A stretch of DNA of 64,000 nt from Prevotella denticola (GCF_900454835.1 NZ_UGTM01000002.1:930001-994000), one strand, 5' to 3'; shown: positions 7,570 through 19,141, counted from the stretch's first letter. The notes: generated by a model from the letters alone, not told the origin. A program made the numbers and translations.

Positions 7570-7890
7570 ATGAAAGAAAATGTATTGACCGAACAAGACG
7601 AACCGATATTCTCCCTGCTCCACTCTTTCGAGAATATTCATAAGGGACTATCATCTCTTTTGGGGAATTGCCGCCCACCACTCAACGGCGAGCGGTATCT
7701 CACCGACAGGGACGTATCGGCACTGCTGCGGGTCAGTCGCAGAACCCTGCAGGAGTACCGGCACAGCGGCAACCTTCCCTTTTTCCGTTTAGGCGGGAAA
7801 ATCCTTTACAGGGAAAGTGACCTGCAAAAAATGCTTGGGAGACGTTGCCACAGTCTATCCGACAATTCAGGTATAAGTTCACTAAAATGA
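7570..7890 (+). CDS. Excisionase-like HTH protein 2
   Basis: This 106-residue protein has the same HTH (DVSALLRVSRRTLQEYRHSG) and wing (GGKILYRESDLQKML) as its neighbours, placed after a 45-residue leader. Its stop overlaps the start of the next gene by a few bases (7887-7890), which points to coupled translation. Likely a DNA-bending excision or regulatory factor of the element, by comparison with Xis2c/Xis2d; which paralog is which cannot be told from sequence alone. Confidence 0.7.
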   Translation: MKENVLTEQDEPIFSLLHSFENIHKGLSSLLGNCRPPLNGERYLTDRDVSALLRVSRRTLQEYRHSGNLPFFRLGGKILYRESDLQKMLGRRCHSLSDNSGISSLK

Positions 7891-8246
7891 TGAATATGGA
7901 AGTAATCACAATGGAAAGCGTCGCCTATCAGCAGCTGATGGGCCGCATCGAAAGTATTGCCTCTCATATTGAAAGACTGGAGGCAACCCGAAGTGTGCAA
8001 GGGATTCCCGACACCCTGCTTAACACCCGTGAAGCAGCGGAAATCCTGCATGTCAGTACCCGAACCCTGCAACGCCTGCGCAGCGAGAAGCGTATCGACT
8101 TCGTCATCCTGCGCGGTAAGTATCTCTATTCCGCCCGCGAAGTCGGGCGCATCATCGATGAGGGACGTCTCAAGGGCGATCCTGCCACCATCGAGGGACT
8201 ACGACAACACTTCAACCTGCGTACAGGTAAAGTCTCACTTAAATGA
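7887..8246 (+). CDS. Excisionase-like HTH protein 3
   Basis: Starting at the ATG at 7887 (ATGA overlap with the previous stop) the product is 119 residues. The HTH is EAAEILHVSTRTLQRLRSEK and the wing is GKYLYSAREVGRIID, the closest of the four to the canonical excisionase-family fold. A predicted helix before it (LMGRIESIASHIERLEA) may form a dimer interface. An upstream TTG at 7845 would add 14 residues with no support. Confidence 0.7.
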   Translation: MMNMEVITMESVAYQQLMGRIESIASHIERLEATRSVQGIPDTLLNTREAAEILHVSTRTLQRLRSEKRIDFVILRGKYLYSAREVGRIIDEGRLKGDPATIEGLRQHFNLRTGKVSLK

Positions 8247-8252
8247 TTGTAT

Positions 8253-8603
8253 ATGAGGAATATAGACTATGACACGAGGCTTTTGGAAATGATGCAAGAC
8301 ATCTCGGAACACCTCAACAGACAGGACAAAGAATTGGAGTTGATCGTGCATAAGATTGATGAGGAACTGCATGCTTCGCATCAGGAAGAGTGTGAGCACC
8401 TGTTGGACAACCAAGACCTGTGCGACCTCCTCCACGTCAGCAAACGGACCTTGCAGCGTTACCGTACTTCGAAAATGATTCCCTATTTTCAGCTGAAGCA
8501 TAAGATCTATTATAAGCTCCACGATGTGCATGACTTTATCGAAAAGTATATAAAACCGTCAGGTAGGAAACTACCGGACACAATGGAACTATTCAAAATA
8601 TGA
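8253..8603 (+). CDS. Excisionase-like HTH protein 4
   Basis: The 116-residue product starts at the ATG at 8253, six bases after the previous stop. An acidic N-terminal helix-rich half (MMQDISEHLNRQDKELELI) precedes the HTH (DLCDLLHVSKRTLQRYRTSK) and wing (KHKIYYKLHDVHDFI). Same family and operon as the three genes before it. The N-terminal halves of the four paralogs differ strongly, so they may form heteromers or bind different sites. Confidence 0.7.
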   Translation: MRNIDYDTRLLEMMQDISEHLNRQDKELELIVHKIDEELHASHQEECEHLLDNQDLCDLLHVSKRTLQRYRTSKMIPYFQLKHKIYYKLHDVHDFIEKYIKPSGRKLPDTMELFKI

Positions 8604-8655
8604 TAAGGGCTTATGATGAATGATTGAATAAACAACAAAATAAACGTAAGTAAAA

Positions 8656-10236
8656 ATGGCAAAGAAAACAAAAGAACAGGACGTCTTGCTCGTCCGCGAC
8701 GAGAAGACGGGAGAGATCGGTGTCATCGCCGGCCTCGGCAGTGACGGAACACCCAAGCGTGTGCCCCCGAAAGCAGAGCACGCTCAGGACTTCCTGAAGT
8801 TCGACCGCGGGGGCGACATCTTGGACAACTTCTTCCTCAACTTCATGCGGCAGTGCAAGGAGCCCTCTCGCTTCGGCTTCTACCGTGTGGCGGCCGAGCA
8901 GGCGGACAAACTCATCGAAGTGATGAAAGACCTGCTCAAAAATCCCGAGGGCAACCGCGAACTGCTCGCCCCGCACAAAATCGACATGACACCTTATCAT
9001 AAGGCAGTACAGGAAGAACAACAACAAAGTCAACAGCAAAATCAACAACCCACAAACCCCACAGAAGAAATGAAAGAGAAACAGGAACAGCCGCAGGTAG
9101 CACAAGAAGCCGTCGGGCAAGAGAAAACGAATGACGGCAACGGTCAGAAAAAGGAAAGTACCTACAAGCCCATCGACGAGAGCAAAATCAACTGGCAGGA
9201 GCTGGAAGAGAAATGGGGCATCAAACGCGACGAGCTGGAGAAGTCGGGCAACTTGAAACGGATGCTCAACTATGGCAAGTCCGACTTGGTGAGTGTCGCT
9301 CCGAAGTTCGACGGGCAGACCTTCGAGACCGCCGCCCGTCTTGCCTTCAAGGTGCAGGAAGACGGTACGGTGCGCCTTGTACCGCACTTGGTGCAGACCG
9401 CTCCCAACCTCGACCTCGAATACAAGGGGCACCGTTTCACCGAGGAGGATAAGCGCAACCTGAAAGAGACGGGCAACCTCGGCCGTATCGTAGACCTTGC
9501 AAACACTGAAACAGGTGAACTCAAACCATCGTTCGTGAGTATCGACCGCCAGACCCATGAGCTGATCGATATCGCCGCCAACCGGGTGCGCATGCGCGAC
9601 ACCATCGGCAAGACGGTGCTCTCCGAAACAGAAAAAGCCCTGCTGCTGACAGGTGCACCGCTCAAAGGCAAGGAAATCGAGTTGGAAAATGGTCGCAAGT
9701 TTACCGTCACCCTGCAAGTGAATGTTGAGCAACGCGGCGTCGAGTTCGTTCCCGGCAGCGGGCGCAGCCCGAGAAAACAGCAACGGCAGGACGGCGATAC
9801 CATGCAGGGACAGAAAAGCGAAAGTCCCAAGCAGCGCGAGAACCGTTGGACGACCGATGACGGCAAGATACGCCCCATCGGCAAGTGGAAGAACATTCAG
9901 TTCAGCGACGAACAGAAGAAGGATTACTGCCAAGGCAAAGCCGTCAAGTTGGAGAACGTGCTCGACAAGAAAGGGCAGCCCTGCACGATGTACCTCAAGT
10001 TCAACTACGATAAAGGTCGTCCCTTTACCCACAACCAAAATCCAGACCTTGCCCAAAGCGTTGCCCCATCCAATGAAAGCCGCGTGCAGGTTGCCGTCAA
10101 CAACGAGGGCAAAACCAACGAGGCGACCAAGCACATACAGCAGCCCATCGAGAAAGGGCAGGTTGCCCCGAAAAACGAACAGCAGGCACAGCAGCAGAAG
10201 AATGAACCCAAGAAGGCCAAGGGCATCCGCATGTAA
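8656..10236 (+). CDS. DUF3945 domain protein of the element
   Basis: This 526-residue soluble protein has a conserved N-terminal domain (about 1-115), a Gln-rich linker (115-150), and a repeated C-terminal portion with DUF3945-type units around ALLLTGAPLKGKEIELENGR and the related QGKAVKLENVLDKKGQP, then a Gln/Lys-rich tail. Proteins of this type stand between excisionase and topoisomerase genes in most Bacteroidales conjugative elements; the CTnDOT counterpart is orf3. The two LxGxP/V-type units suggest internal duplication. Function is unknown. Confidence 0.7.
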   Translation: MAKKTKEQDVLLVRDEKTGEIGVIAGLGSDGTPKRVPPKAEHAQDFLKFDRGGDILDNFFLNFMRQCKEPSRFGFYRVAAEQADKLIEVMKDLLKNPEGNRELLAPHKIDMTPYHKAVQEEQQQSQQQNQQPTNPTEEMKEKQEQPQVAQEAVGQEKTNDGNGQKKESTYKPIDESKINWQELEEKWGIKRDELEKSGNLKRMLNYGKSDLVSVAPKFDGQTFETAARLAFKVQEDGTVRLVPHLVQTAPNLDLEYKGHRFTEEDKRNLKETGNLGRIVDLANTETGELKPSFVSIDRQTHELIDIAANRVRMRDTIGKTVLSETEKALLLTGAPLKGKEIELENGRKFTVTLQVNVEQRGVEFVPGSGRSPRKQQRQDGDTMQGQKSESPKQRENRWTTDDGKIRPIGKWKNIQFSDEQKKDYCQGKAVKLENVLDKKGQPCTMYLKFNYDKGRPFTHNQNPDLAQSVAPSNESRVQVAVNNEGKTNEATKHIQQPIEKGQVAPKNEQQAQQQKNEPKKAKGIRM

Positions 10237-10311
10237 CCCCGGTGCCGACCACTAACATCCAATACAGTATCCATCATCAAGAAACAACATCAACAATAAA
10301 AAGAAAACAAA

Positions 10312-12426
10312 ATGAAGACAATCATTGCAGAAAAGCCGAGCGTCGCCCGCGAGATAGCCCGCGTGGTGGACGCCCGCAAACGGGAAGAAGGTTATTTCAC
10401 GGGCAACGGCTATGCCGTGACGTGGGCGTTCGGGCACCTTGTGCAGCTCGCCCTGCCCGAAGCCTACGGCATAAAAGGCTTTAACCGCGACGCCCTGCCT
10501 GTCATCCCCGAGGCGTTCAAACTTATCGCCAGAGCAGAAAAGACAGAGAAAGGCTGCAAGCCCGACAGCGGCGTGCTCAAACAAATCGACATCATCCGGC
10601 GGCTCTTTGAAGAGAGTGAGCGCATCATCGTGGCGACCGATGCCGGACGAGAGGGCGAACTCATCTTCCGCTATCTCTACCAATACATCGACTGCCACAC
10701 GCCTTTCAACCGCCTGTGGATCAGCTCGCTGACCGACAAGGCCATCCGCGAGGAACTCAATAACCTGCGTAATGGAGCAGACTACGACAACCTCTACCTT
10801 GCCGCCCGTGCCCGCAGCGAAGCCGACTGGCTCGTGGGCATCAACGGCACGCAGGCGCTCAGCCTTGCCGCCGGTCGGGGCACCTACTCCGTCGGTCGCG
10901 TACAGACACCCACGCTGGCGATGGTCTGCGCCCGCTATTGGGAGAACAGACGCTTTACGCCCGAAACCTTCTGGCAGCTCCATCTTGCCGTGAAAGGCGA
11001 AGGGGAAGAGGTGGTGAAATTCACCTCCGAGGAAAAGTGGAAGGACGGCGAAGCGGCAAACGGCCTTTACAAGCGTATCAAGGAAACATGCAAAGAAGTC
11101 CGTATCACGCAGGTAGAGCATAAGCAGAAAACCGAAGAACCGCCCCTGCTTTACGACCTCACCACCCTGCAAAAGGAAGCCAACAGCCGCTACGGACTCA
11201 CGGCGGAGCAGACGCTCGCCATTGCCCAAAAGCTCTACGAGGCCAAGCTCATCACCTATCCCCGCACGAGCAGCCGCTATATTCCCGACGATGTTTTCGA
11301 GACCATCCCCAAGCTGCTCGAAAAGCTGCAACGCGACGAACAGTTGGGAAGTCATGTCAGCCATATAGATACGCTCGCCCGTCGCAGCGTGGATGCCGGC
11401 AAGGTGACCGACCACCACGCCCTGCTCACCACGGGACTGCACCCCATCGGCATCTACAAGGACGAGCTGACCGTCTACCGCATGATTGCCGCACGGTTGG
11501 TCGAAGCTTTTTCTGCACCCTGCATCAAGGAAGTCACCACCGTCAGGACGGATGTATTGACATGCGATGGCGAGAAATGCTGCGACACGGCGTTCACGGT
11601 TAAGGGCAGTGTCATCCGACAGTCGGGCTGGCGCGGTGTCTGTGGCGATACGGACGGCGACACAATCCTGCCCGACTGGAAGGAGGGCGACGTGCTGTCC
11701 CTTTCCGCCTGCTCCATCACAGAGGGAAAGACCAAGCCCAAACCACTCCACACCGAAGCGACATTGTTGGCTGCTATGGAGACAGCGGGTAAGGAGATAG
11801 AAGACGATACCCTGCGGCAGGCTATCAAGGACTGTGGCATCGGTACGCCTGCCACCCGTGCCGCCATCATCGAGACGCTGCTCAAACGCGAATACATGGT
11901 GCGTGTGAAAAAGACGCTTGTGCCCACCGAAAAGGGACTTGCACTCTATTCCATCGTCAAGGGCATGGACATCGCCAATGTGGAGATGACGGGCAGGTGG
12001 GAAGCCGAGCTCGCACGTATAGAACGGGGTGAGAAAGCCTCCGCCGACTTCAATACCGAGATAGAAGCCTATACGCGCCGGATAACCGCCGACCTGCTCG
12101 CCTCCGAAAAGCTTTTTCGCGCCCGTGAGACCACTTTTGCCTGTCCCAAATGCGGCAAGGGCAGTATGCGGTTCTATGCCAAGGTGGTCAAGTGCGACAA
12201 CGAGGCCTGCGCCCTGCCCCTCTTCCGACAGGTGGCGGGCAAGCTGCTCTCCGACAAGGAGATCACCGACCTGCTCACCGAGGGGCGTACCGCCGTGCTG
12301 CATGGTTTCAAAAGCAAGCAGGGTAAATCCTTCGATGCAGCCCTTGCCTTCGACGAGGAGTTTAGAATAAAGTTCATCTTCGATGATACAAAAAACAAGT
12401 CAAAGGGTAGGAAAAACGGAAAATAA
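10312..12426 (+). CDS. topB: Type IA topoisomerase (topoisomerase III, Exc-like)
   Basis: The 704-residue protein opens with a Toprim domain (IIAEKPSVAREIARVV; ATDAGREGELIFRYLY) and has the active-site tyrosine at about residue 316 in LITYPRTSSRY. A C-terminal zinc ribbon begins with CPKCGKGSM and includes CDNEAC. It relaxes DNA by single-strand passage. The homologous Exc protein of CTnDOT is needed for excision in vivo, although its topoisomerase activity was reported as not essential for that. The gene follows the DUF3945 gene by 75 bases and ends at a strong terminator (12514-12543). Confidence 0.92.
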   Translation: MKTIIAEKPSVAREIARVVDARKREEGYFTGNGYAVTWAFGHLVQLALPEAYGIKGFNRDALPVIPEAFKLIARAEKTEKGCKPDSGVLKQIDIIRRLFEESERIIVATDAGREGELIFRYLYQYIDCHTPFNRLWISSLTDKAIREELNNLRNGADYDNLYLAARARSEADWLVGINGTQALSLAAGRGTYSVGRVQTPTLAMVCARYWENRRFTPETFWQLHLAVKGEGEEVVKFTSEEKWKDGEAANGLYKRIKETCKEVRITQVEHKQKTEEPPLLYDLTTLQKEANSRYGLTAEQTLAIAQKLYEAKLITYPRTSSRYIPDDVFETIPKLLEKLQRDEQLGSHVSHIDTLARRSVDAGKVTDHHALLTTGLHPIGIYKDELTVYRMIAARLVEAFSAPCIKEVTTVRTDVLTCDGEKCCDTAFTVKGSVIRQSGWRGVCGDTDGDTILPDWKEGDVLSLSACSITEGKTKPKPLHTEATLLAAMETAGKEIEDDTLRQAIKDCGIGTPATRAAIIETLLKREYMVRVKKTLVPTEKGLALYSIVKGMDIANVEMTGRWEAELARIERGEKASADFNTEIEAYTRRITADLLASEKLFRARETTFACPKCGKGSMRFYAKVVKCDNEACALPLFRQVAGKLLSDKEITDLLTEGRTAVLHGFKSKQGKSFDAALAFDEEFRIKFIFDDTKNKSKGRKNGK

Positions 12427-12513
12427 TGCGTACTTTTGCCACTGTTCACAGTTCATAAAGCGTTTTCTTTCTTTAGATGACTGTTTTATTACTTTACTGT
12501 GGATTTAGTGGTT

Positions 12514-12543
12514 GGCACTCGGTGGGGACACCGGGTGCCTTTT
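12514..12543 (+). terminator. Rho-independent terminator after topB
   Basis: GGCACTCGGTG (12514-12524) pairs with CACCGGGTGCC (12529-12539) around a GGGA loop, followed by TTTT. Confidence 0.85.
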
Positions 12544-12646
12544 GTACATATCCCGTTTTCTTCCCTTTTTACTTCTCTTTCCCTTATATAATATCTGCAA
12601 AGATGTTCGGATAAGGAGTGCGATGCAAGAGCAACCGAGTCTGTCG

Positions 12647-12734
12647 AATTATCCTCGTGATGAGAAATATTTATCATCGTGAAGATAATTTCGTCTCATC
12701 GTGTAGAGAAATATTTCTCATCACGAGGATAATT
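12647..12734. repeat. Perfect 26-bp inverted repeat with related inner repeats
   Basis: The arm at 12647-12672 (core CCTCGTGATGAGAAATATTT) is repeated exactly in reverse at 12709-12734. The 36 bases between them contain two diverged copies of the same arms (near 12673-12690 and 12692-12708), so the block looks like two related palindromes nested in each other. It lies in the 404-bp gap between topB and the DUF1896 gene, which has no other feature except the topB terminator. Confidence 0.75.
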
Positions 12735-12830
12735 TGGAAGTATCAGTAGAAGAGCTATGAGAAGTGCAGTAGGAAAGCAACAGCTTTGCCTATAGGGAAG
12801 CAAACGGGAACCAACTAAACAAACAGCATC

Positions 12831-13247
12831 ATGAAACAATCAGACAATGGGCAGGAGCTGTCCTATTACGGACTCTACCTGCGACACTATCTTCAAGAGA
12901 ACAGATTTGAACAGGCCTCGAATGCCGATTTTATCGACAGCCGCGCCGCCCTTGCCGCCGAAACGTTCGGATGGGCACGGTGCGAGGGCTATTCCGTTGA
13001 CGGCGCGCAGGAGCTGGCAATGGAAGCTTTGCTTGACGGGCTGCACCGCTCGGCTTACACTTTGCTTACGGATGTGCTCGAAAACGAGTTCGAGGGCGAA
13101 GTGCCTTTGGAAGCCCGCGAGGCAACCGCCGAGGCGTTGCTGCCACAGGTAAGGCAGCTGTGCGCGCAGAGCGAACGCACGGAGGAGAGTCTTTACACCG
13201 AAATCACGGGAATGGTCGTACTTTATCTCGAACGTCATGGCATTTAA
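12831..13247 (+). CDS. DUF1896 protein
   Basis: A 138-residue acidic, helical protein beginning with the family-typical [18 protein letters not shown]1896 proteins are small and occur almost only in Bacteroidales conjugative elements, next to the large methylase/helicase gene. Its stop overlaps the start of that gene by 11 bases (13237-13247), suggesting coupled translation and perhaps a physical complex. No catalytic motif is visible. Confidence 0.8.
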   Translation: MKQSDNGQELSYYGLYLRHYLQENRFEQASNADFIDSRAALAAETFGWARCEGYSVDGAQELAMEALLDGLHRSAYTLLTDVLENEFEGEVPLEAREATAEALLPQVRQLCAQSERTEESLYTEITGMVVLYLERHGI

Positions 13248-16200
13248 CAGGAAAGCAAGACTCTCGGGCAACATCGAGGCGATACGCACCGCCTTTGCCT
13301 TGGACAGAGAACAGCGCATGCCCACCGCCGAAGAGCGACAGGCGTTGGAGCGTTATTGCGGTTTCGGCGGATTGAAGTGCATCCTCAATCCCGCCGGCAG
13401 TCTGGCGGACGCCGCGCAGTGGGCGAAGTCCGACCTCGACCTCTTCGCCCCCACGGCGGAGCTGCACCGACTGATCCGCGAGAACAGTGCCGATGAACGG
13501 ACATACAAGCGATACATGGACAGCTTGAAATCCTCCGTGCTTACAGCGTTCTATACACCTGCTGAGATAACGGAGACTATCAGTGGCGTATTTAACGAAA
13601 ACGGTATCGCCCCTCTTCGTATGTTGGAACCCTCAGCCGGTCGCGGTGCTTTCGTGGATGCCTTTTTGAAGGACAACCCACAGGCGGAGGTCATGGCATT
13701 CGAGAAAGACCTGCTGACGGGCAAGATACTCTCGCATCTTTATCCCGAACAGCGGGTGCGCATCGAAGGTTTTGAGCGAATAGAAAAGCCTTTCGAGGAA
13801 TACTTCGATGTGGCCGTCTCAAACGTTCCCTTCGGCGATGTTGCCGTGTTCGATGCGCAGTTCGAGAAAGGCTCGGCAGTGCGCAGGGCGGCTGCCAAGA
13901 AGATACACAATTATTTCTGTCTGAAAACACTCGATACGGTGAGAGATGGCGGCATCGTCGCGCTTCTCGTTCCGCAGGGCGTACTGAATGCGGACAGTAA
14001 CAGTGCCGTGCGCCGGTTGATGCTGAATCAAGCCGACCTGCTCTCCGCCGTGCGCATGCCCAACAACCTTTTTACTGAAAATGCAGGTACGGAGGCCGGC
14101 TGCGACCTGCTCGTCTTGCGAAAACGTGTCGGCAAGAAGGAACTCTCGGAAGACGAAAAGCTGCTGGCTGAGCCTGCAAAAGAAAATCGGGATAACATCC
14201 CTGCGAATGCGTATTTCCTCCGTCATCTCGATCGTATTGTCCGTACTGAAGAAAAACGCTCCACCGACCTTTATGGCAAGCCGGCGATGGTCTACCTGCA
14301 CGAGGGCGGCGTGGAGGGTATCGCCCGTGACCTACGCAGAATACTGTCGCAGGATATCCAAATGCGATTGGACTTGCAGCGATATGGGCAGGAGGTGAAG
14401 ATTGAAGAGAAGACGCAGAATATATCTTTGCAGGGGGCTTCTGTACAGAAGACTTCTGTTTCTCCCGTTCAAACACAAACCAGTGAAAAAGAGAAGGCTT
14501 CTTCTGAAACCGTCAGAGAAAGTCAATCACAGCAGGCAGGTTCCCCCAGCCCCATGCTGACCTTGTTCGATCTTTGGGAGTTTACCGTAGCAGAACAAAA
14601 ACAGGCTACAACGGGCAAGAAACAGAAAAGGGAGAAAGCGGAGAAAACGAAGACAAAGCCAAAAGCAAAAGAGAAAACGGCCAAAAGCAAGCCCAAGGAA
14701 CGAAGCCTGTTCGATGCCACGCCGAAGAAGTCAGAAGCAAACGACCTCTATGCCGGACTCGACTGGGAGACCAACCCGCCCATCAACGGCTTTTATGAGG
14801 TGATGATGGACATGACGCCCGAACAGCGGGCAAGAGCTTTACAGGTAGGCAGGCAGGAAGTGCAGGCAGATAAGGATGCCATTGCATCAAGGGAGCGTGT
14901 GGAGAAAGAGAATGTCGAGGAAGAGAAAAATAAAAAGGAAGAGACAACAAAGATGTCTGCTTCCATATCGGGCATTTCTACTTTGACACCTTCAAAAGAA
15001 GAAATGCTCGCGCCCCGTGTGCTGACACAAAAGCTGCAACCCCATTACAAGGAGGGTACGCTTGTGGATGAGTATTCCTTGGACTATGGCAATCAGGTCG
15101 GCGTGCTCAAAAACCTCACGTCCTACGGTGCAGTCTTCTCTCCGCTCGATCTACCTCTTCTGCTCAAAGAAAAGGCGCAGGCCTATATCCACGTCCGCGA
15201 CACCTACGAAAAGCTGTATGCCTACGAAGCCGAACGGCAAGAAGAAAATGCCACGCTTCGCTCGAACCTGAACACCTACTACGACGAGTTCGTCATGCGT
15301 TACGGTGTCCTCAACGCCCCACAAAACGTGGGGCTGGTGCTCATGGATGCAGGCGGGCGCAACCTTCTTGCCATCGAGCGCGAGGAAAAGGGGCAGCTTG
15401 TCAAGTCGGACATCTTTGAGCATCCTGTGTCGTTCTCCGTGCAGCAGACGGAGCATACCGACACGCCGGAGGAAGCCCTCTCCCTTTCACTCAACCGCTA
15501 CGGCAGTGTAGAACTGGGCTATATGCAGGAGCTGACGGGCAGCAGCGAGGAGGAACTGCTCACGGCGCTCAAAGGGCGTGTCTTCTTCAATCCGCTCGTC
15601 GGCGGCTATGAAATCAAAGACCGTTTCGTGGCGGGTAATGTCATTGCCAAGATGGAGGACATCCGGCAGTGGCAGCAGGTGCACACGGAAGCGGACAGCC
15701 GTGTGGACGAAGCCCTCGCCGCATTGGAAGAGGCCGTCCCCGAACAGATACCCTTTGCTGACCTCGACTTCAACTTCGGGGAGCGGTGGATACCCACGGG
15801 CGTGTTTGCCGCCTACATGTCCCACCTGTATGAGACGGAGGTCAAGATTGCCTACTCGCCCTCGCTCGATGAGTTCTCGGTAAGCAACACCCGCACGAAC
15901 GTGAAAATCTACGAAGAGTTCTGCGTCAAGGGCTACTACCGCAGCTACGACGGCATGTCGCTTTTAAAACATGCCCTGCACAATACCGTGCCCAACATGA
16001 TGAAGTGCATCGGCAAAGACGAGAACGGCAACGACATCAAGGTGCGCGATGCCGAGAAGATACAGCTGGCCAATGCCAAGATCGACGAGATAAGAAACGG
16101 TTTTACCGACTGGCTCGAAGCGCAGTCGAAGGAGTTCAAGGACAGGCTCACCGACCTCTACAACCGCAAGTTTAACTGTTTTGTACGGCCGAAGTACGAC

Positions 16201-18873
16201 GGCTCGCACCAGACCTTCCCCGATCTCGACCTCAAGGCACTCGGCGGCAAGTACGGCATCTCTGCCGTCTATCCCAGTCAGAAGGACTGCATCTGGATGC
16301 TCAAGCAGAACGGAGGCGGCATCGCCGACCACGAGGTCGGAACAGGAAAAACGCTCATCATGTGCATTGCAGCCCATGAGATGAAACGCCTCTCGCTGGC
16401 CCATAAGCCGATGATTATCGGACTGAAGGCGAACGTGGCAGAGATAGCTGCAACGTACCGGACTGCCTATCCCCAAGCCCGCATCCTCTATGCCTCCGAA
16501 AAGGATTTTTCTACGCAGAACCGCGTACGCTTTTTCAATAACATCCGTAACAACGACTATGACTGCATCATCATGAGCCACGACCAGTTCGGCAAGATAC
16601 CGCAATCGGTGGAGATACGGCAGAACATCCTGCAAGAAGAACTCGACACGGTGGAGGAAAACCTCGATGTGTTGCGTGGGCAGGGACGGAACATTTCTGT
16701 TTCGATGCTCAAAGGTTTGGAAAAACGCAAGCACAACCTACTGGCGAAGCTCGAAAAGATAGCGCATGAAATCAACAGCCGTAAGGACGACGTGGCAGAC
16801 TTCGCGCAGATGGGCATTGACCACATCTTCGTCGACGAGAGCCATCAGTTCAAGAACCTGATGTTCAACACCCGTCATGACCGTGTAGCGGGACTGGGCA
16901 ACAGCGAGGGCAGCCAGAAGGCGCTCAACCTGCTCTTTGCCATCCGTACGATACAGGAGCGGTCGGGCAAGGACTTGGGGGCGACGTTCCTTTCGGGAAC
17001 GACCATCTCCAACTCGCTCACCGAGCTGTACCTGCTCTTCAAGTACCTGCGTCCCAAGGAACTCGAACGGCAGGACATCCGCTGCTTTGACGCGTGGGCG
17101 GCCATTTTTGCGAAGAAGACCACCGACTTCGAGTTCTCCGTAACGAACAACATCATTCAGAAAGAGCGTTTCCGGTATTTCATCAAGGTGCCGGAGCTGG
17201 CGGCGTTTTACAACGAAATCACCGATTACCGCACGGCGGAGGATGTGGGCGTTATCCGTCCTGATAAGCACGAGATACTGCACAACATCCCGCCCACACC
17301 CGCCCAAGAAGTCTTTATCAAAAAACTCATGGAGTTTGCCAAGTCGGGCGACGCCACGATACTGGGACGTGAAAAGCTCTCAGAAACGGAAGAGAAGGCA
17401 AAGATGCTCATCGCAACAGACTACGCGAGGAAAATGGCGCTCGATATGCGCATGATCGATCCCACCTACGGCGACCATCCCGACAACAAGGCATCCCACT
17501 GCGCCCGGATGATTGCCGAGTATTACCAAAGGTACGATGCACAAAAGGGTACGCAGTTCGTCTTTTCAGACTTGGGCACCTATCAGCCCGGGCAATGGAG
17601 CGTTTATTCGGAAATCAAGCGCAAGCTCGTGGAGGATTACGGCATCCCTGCCCATGAGATACGTTTTATACAGGAGTTCAAGAACGAAAAAAACAAGAAA
17701 GCAGTCATCGAGGCGATGAACGACGGACGGGTGCGCGTGCTCTTCGGCTCCACCTCCATGCTCGGTACGGGTGTGAACGCCCAGCAGCGTGCCGTGGCGG
17801 TGCATCATCTCGATACACCGTGGCGACCGTCCGATCTTGCCCAGCGCGACGGACGGGCGGTGAGAAAGGGCAATGAGATTGCGCGGCGCTATGCCGACAA
17901 CAAGGTCGATGTGATTATCTATGCGGTGGAAAAGTCGCTCGACAGTTATAAGTTCAATCTCTTACACTGCAAACAGACCTTTATCTCACAACTCAAAAGC
18001 GGGGCGATGGGCGCGCGTACCATCGATGAAGGGAGCATGGACGAGAAGTCGGGCATGAACTTTTCAGAATATATGGCGATTCTCTCGGGCAACACCGACC
18101 TGCTCGACAAGGCACGGTTAGAAAAGAAAGTCGCCGCTTTGGAGAGCGAACGCAAGTCGTTCAACCGCGCCAAGCACGAAACCCAGAACAGGCTCTTGGA
18201 AATGACCAACCAGTTGGCTTTCGACAGGGCGGCAAAGGAAAAGATGTCCGAGGATTGGAAGAAGTTCGAGGCGGTTGCAGCGAAAGACAAGGACGGCAAC
18301 TATCTCAATGCCCTCGTGCTCGACGGTTTTCCCTCACGGGATGAGAAAGCCCTCGGTGCAAAGTTGCAGGACATTGACAAGAATATAAACACGGGTGGTG
18401 CGCCGCAGCGTATCGGCGAGCTTTACGGCTTTGAGGTGAGTGTGACCACGGAGCGGGTATTGAGCGAGGGGTTGGAGTTGACGCAGAACCGCTTTTCCAT
18501 CAAGGGCAACTACAAGTACACGCACAATCACGGGCAGATAGCCAAGGCGGATAAGGAAGCGGCGGCAAGGAACTTTTTACGCGCGTTGGAGCATATTCCA
18601 CAGACGATTGCCCAGTACAACGCTCGTATTGAAGAACAGGAACAAAAGGTGGCGCAGATGCAGCCCATCGTGTCGAAGGAGTGGAAGAAGGAGGACGAAC
18701 TCAGAGGTCTTAAATCCGAACTCGCAGCCTTGGACAGGAAGATACAGCTGGATTTGGCTCCGCCCGCACCTGATTCTGCCGAGCAGAAGGAGACGAATAC
18801 GCCGTCCGAGCAGAACAAAGATGAATATAGGCAGGACAACTCGCAGAGGACGGCTTACAGACCATCGCTCTAA
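13237..18873 (+). CDS. Giant N6-methylase-like/SNF2-type helicase fusion
   Basis: The 1,878-residue protein has an N-terminal methyltransferase-like domain (about 90-380): EPSAGRGAF for S-adenosylmethionine binding and SNVPFGD in place of the usual NPPF/Y. A charged low-complexity linker (about 390-520) follows. The helicase part starts near residue 1010: VGTGKT (Walker A), [10 protein letters not shown] (Walker B), FLSGTT, then [10 protein letters not shown] and DGRAVRKGN (motifs V and VI). A coiled coil closes the protein. Such genes mark Bacteroidales conjugative elements; modification or protection of entering DNA is a reasonable guess. The altered NVPF motif leaves methylation activity uncertain. 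Confidence 0.85.
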   Translation: MAFNRKARLSGNIEAIRTAFALDREQRMPTAEERQALERYCGFGGLKCILNPAGSLADAAQWAKSDLDLFAPTAELHRLIRENSADERTYKRYMDSLKSSVLTAFYTPAEITETISGVFNENGIAPLRMLEPSAGRGAFVDAFLKDNPQAEVMAFEKDLLTGKILSHLYPEQRVRIEGFERIEKPFEEYFDVAVSNVPFGDVAVFDAQFEKGSAVRRAAAKKIHNYFCLKTLDTVRDGGIVALLVPQGVLNADSNSAVRRLMLNQADLLSAVRMPNNLFTENAGTEAGCDLLVLRKRVGKKELSEDEKLLAEPAKENRDNIPANAYFLRHLDRIVRTEEKRSTDLYGKPAMVYLHEGGVEGIARDLRRILSQDIQMRLDLQRYGQEVKIEEKTQNISLQGASVQKTSVSPVQTQTSEKEKASSETVRESQSQQAGSPSPMLTLFDLWEFTVAEQKQATTGKKQKREKAEKTKTKPKAKEKTAKSKPKERSLFDATPKKSEANDLYAGLDWETNPPINGFYEVMMDMTPEQRARALQVGRQEVQADKDAIASRERVEKENVEEEKNKKEETTKMSASISGISTLTPSKEEMLAPRVLTQKLQPHYKEGTLVDEYSLDYGNQVGVLKNLTSYGAVFSPLDLPLLLKEKAQAYIHVRDTYEKLYAYEAERQEENATLRSNLNTYYDEFVMRYGVLNAPQNVGLVLMDAGGRNLLAIEREEKGQLVKSDIFEHPVSFSVQQTEHTDTPEEALSLSLNRYGSVELGYMQELTGSSEEELLTALKGRVFFNPLVGGYEIKDRFVAGNVIAKMEDIRQWQQVHTEADSRVDEALAALEEAVPEQIPFADLDFNFGERWIPTGVFAAYMSHLYETEVKIAYSPSLDEFSVSNTRTNVKIYEEFCVKGYYRSYDGMSLLKHALHNTVPNMMKCIGKDENGNDIKVRDAEKIQLANAKIDEIRNGFTDWLEAQSKEFKDRLTDLYNRKFNCFVRPKYDGSHQTFPDLDLKALGGKYGISAVYPSQKDCIWMLKQNGGGIADHEVGTGKTLIMCIAAHEMKRLSLAHKPMIIGLKANVAEIAATYRTAYPQARILYASEKDFSTQNRVRFFNNIRNNDYDCIIMSHDQFGKIPQSVEIRQNILQEELDTVEENLDVLRGQGRNISVSMLKGLEKRKHNLLAKLEKIAHEINSRKDDVADFAQMGIDHIFVDESHQFKNLMFNTRHDRVAGLGNSEGSQKALNLLFAIRTIQERSGKDLGATFLSGTTISNSLTELYLLFKYLRPKELERQDIRCFDAWAAIFAKKTTDFEFSVTNNIIQKERFRYFIKVPELAAFYNEITDYRTAEDVGVIRPDKHEILHNIPPTPAQEVFIKKLMEFAKSGDATILGREKLSETEEKAKMLIATDYARKMALDMRMIDPTYGDHPDNKASHCARMIAEYYQRYDAQKGTQFVFSDLGTYQPGQWSVYSEIKRKLVEDYGIPAHEIRFIQEFKNEKNKKAVIEAMNDGRVRVLFGSTSMLGTGVNAQQRAVAVHHLDTPWRPSDLAQRDGRAVRKGNEIARRYADNKVDVIIYAVEKSLDSYKFNLLHCKQTFISQLKSGAMGARTIDEGSMDEKSGMNFSEYMAILSGNTDLLDKARLEKKVAALESERKSFNRAKHETQNRLLEMTNQLAFDRAAKEKMSEDWKKFEAVAAKDKDGNYLNALVLDGFPSRDEKALGAKLQDIDKNINTGGAPQRIGELYGFEVSVTTERVLSEGLELTQNRFSIKGNYKYTHNHGQIAKADKEAAARNFLRALEHIPQTIAQYNARIEEQEQKVAQMQPIVSKEWKKEDELRGLKSELAALDRKIQLDLAPPAPDSAEQKETNTPSEQNKDEYRQDNSQRTAYRPSL

Positions 18874-19141
18874 AAAATTTAGTGGGGGAATGGAGCATAG
18901 CTCCTACTAACAAGAAATATCATATTTTTTTGTATGGTTCCAACAGAATAGATTGATTATGGATATGCTATTTGTCTTTAGAACGCCTGTCTCCTTTTTG
19001 AAAGTGAAACTTCTATATTTGTATGTGAATGTATTAAGAATTAAGTCCTTACCTGATTAAAAAATCTTCTTATTTGTCGGAAATTCATGGTACAGGAGAA
19101 TAAAAAACGAGAAAAGATACCGTTATTTACCCAAAAAGATG

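Noticed and set aside
8611..12303. Long minus-strand open frames (507 and 683 codons) opposite the DUF3945 and topB genes
   Set aside because: They are antisense to genes with clear domains, have no recognisable motif, and arise from GC-rich codon use of the real genes.
19014..19021. TATATTTG as the main T6SS promoter
   Set aside because: A TTTG lies upstream but only 13 bp away, not the usual 19-21; the copy at 19142 is closer to tssE.
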